Positions 63,490 to 64,000 of a stretch of DNA of 64,000 bases are shown piece after piece (the first letter of the stretch is position 1; each line of letters opens with the position of its first letter). The stretch comes from Rhodotorula mucilaginosa (Eukaryota; Basidiomycota; Microbotryomycetes; Sporidiobolales; Sporidiobolaceae), in the NCBI GenBank assembly GCA_034406715.1, contig CP137864.1:1364001-1428000 (forward strand). Direction: 5' to 3'. Both the position numbers and the translations under genes were made by a program. Below the pieces are notes generated by a model. That model was not told where the DNA came from. It ran no database searches and was given only the letters and a program-made list of their open reading frames with translations.

Positions 63490-64000
63490 CTAGAAGGCCT
63501 TGCGAACCTGCAGACGCAGAACCTCCTTCAAGCCACGACTACCGCCCACTTTGAGCCGCTCGAACGAGTCGGAGAGCTGATCCGGGCCCGATGCGGACGA
63601 GTCGGCCTTGTCGTCGCCTGTTCGCGCAAAGAAGGGCCGGACGGCGACGTCGATCGTGCAGGAAAAGAGATGGTCGATCACCTCCTGCAGCTCGGCGCCA
63701 GTTTGGCCAAAATCGGGGCACTGTGGGATGAACATGATGAGTCATCGGAAGAACGAGGGACTGTCCGGACAAGCGTACCGCATTGATCTCGAGCAGAGAA
63801 ACGCCGAAATTGTCGTCGACGAGGAGATCGACCCCGAAAATCTCGAAGGCATTCGGTAGAGGCTGCATGAGGCAAGGTCAGCACAAGCAGGACTTGGAGG
63901 AGAAGGACTTCGACGCACTTGGAAGGACGAACCTGCGCCAACAGCCGCCTTGAACACTTCTGCCACCGTCTCCCGCACGCGCTCTTCGATCGCCTCTATC
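63490..64000 (-). CDS. Tubulin-tyrosine-ligase-like protein (Pby1-like), 3' part
   Basis: The gene enters from the right edge. Visible exons are 64000-63919 (partial), 63862-63779 and 63720-63490 with its stop. The middle exon encodes PLPNAFEIFGVDLLVDDNFG then VSLLEINA, the classic end of the TTL ATP-grasp domain in which the Glu and Asn coordinate magnesium. CPDFGQTGAELQEVIDHLF follows, as in Pby1-type fungal proteins. Known relatives ligate amino acids to tubulin or, for yeast Pby1, associate with P-bodies and mRNA decapping. The N-terminal part lies outside the window, so any fused domain (yeast Pby1 has a SurE-like phosphatase domain) cannot be judged. The first exon was joined at the CAAGTGCGTC donor. 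Confidence 0.78.

Overview
The window is nuclear DNA of a basidiomycete fungus, most likely a red-yeast relative (Pucciniomycotina, Microbotryomycetes). The evidence is the high GC, the strong C/G preference at third codon positions, and genes packed with many introns of about 50-110 bp. Those introns carry GTGAGT/GTGCGT-type donors and a recurring CTGAC branch site about 15-30 bp before the acceptor. The gene set is fungal: GARP, TFIIH, SIT transporter, Pus7, Mex67, kinesin-8 and a Far1-type scaffold. The order and genus are inference. All gene models were spliced by eye; for nearly all the exon lengths were summed and keep one frame from ATG to stop.

Layout. 0-5 kb: an unrecognised gene (434-1613), a gene-poor stretch ending in an orphan C-terminal piece of a carbamoyl-phosphate synthase large subunit (2514-2736), a low-complexity single-exon gene (3127-3780) and mitochondrial ribosomal protein bS18m (4111-4951). 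5-13 kb: a membrane protein (-), VPS52 (-) and divergently the TFIIH helicase SSL2/XPB (+). 13-21 kb: an unknown protein with two separated cysteine pairs (+), PUS7 (-) and divergently an extended-SDR reductase (+). 21-30 kb: an alpha-arrestin (-), a multipass membrane protein (+) and the PP2A scaffold TPD3 (-). 30-37.6 kb: uS2m (+), a METTL21-type lysine methyltransferase (+), a Pom34-like nuclear pore protein (-) and an RCC2-type propeller fused to a PHD finger (+). 37.9-45.2 kb: mitochondrial EF-G (MEF1), a 1.5 kb gene-free interval, and a siderophore transporter with a 5-nt exon. 45.6-57 kb: kinesin-8, MEX67 and a RING-PH-vWA protein of Far1/Ste5 architecture. 57-64 kb: IMP1 (-), a C1orf74/DUF4504-family protein (+), an unrecognised protein (-), two tandem paralogous secreted proteins (-) and the 3' part of a tubulin-tyrosine-ligase-like gene (-) that runs off the right edge.

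This is ordinary, dense, mostly housekeeping sequence. No mobile element, virus-like element, RNA gene or CRISPR was found. Many genes are arranged head-to-head with short shared promoters (97-422 bp). Four genes act in mitochondrial gene expression or protein maturation (bS18m, uS2m, MEF1, IMP1), but they are not adjacent and no operon-like logic is implied. The items most worth a second look are the RCC2-PHD fusion, the micro-exons (5, 11, 16 and 19 nt), the Far1-type scaffold with its GC-AG intron, the orphan synthase fragment, and the tandem secreted paralogs with conserved intron phases.
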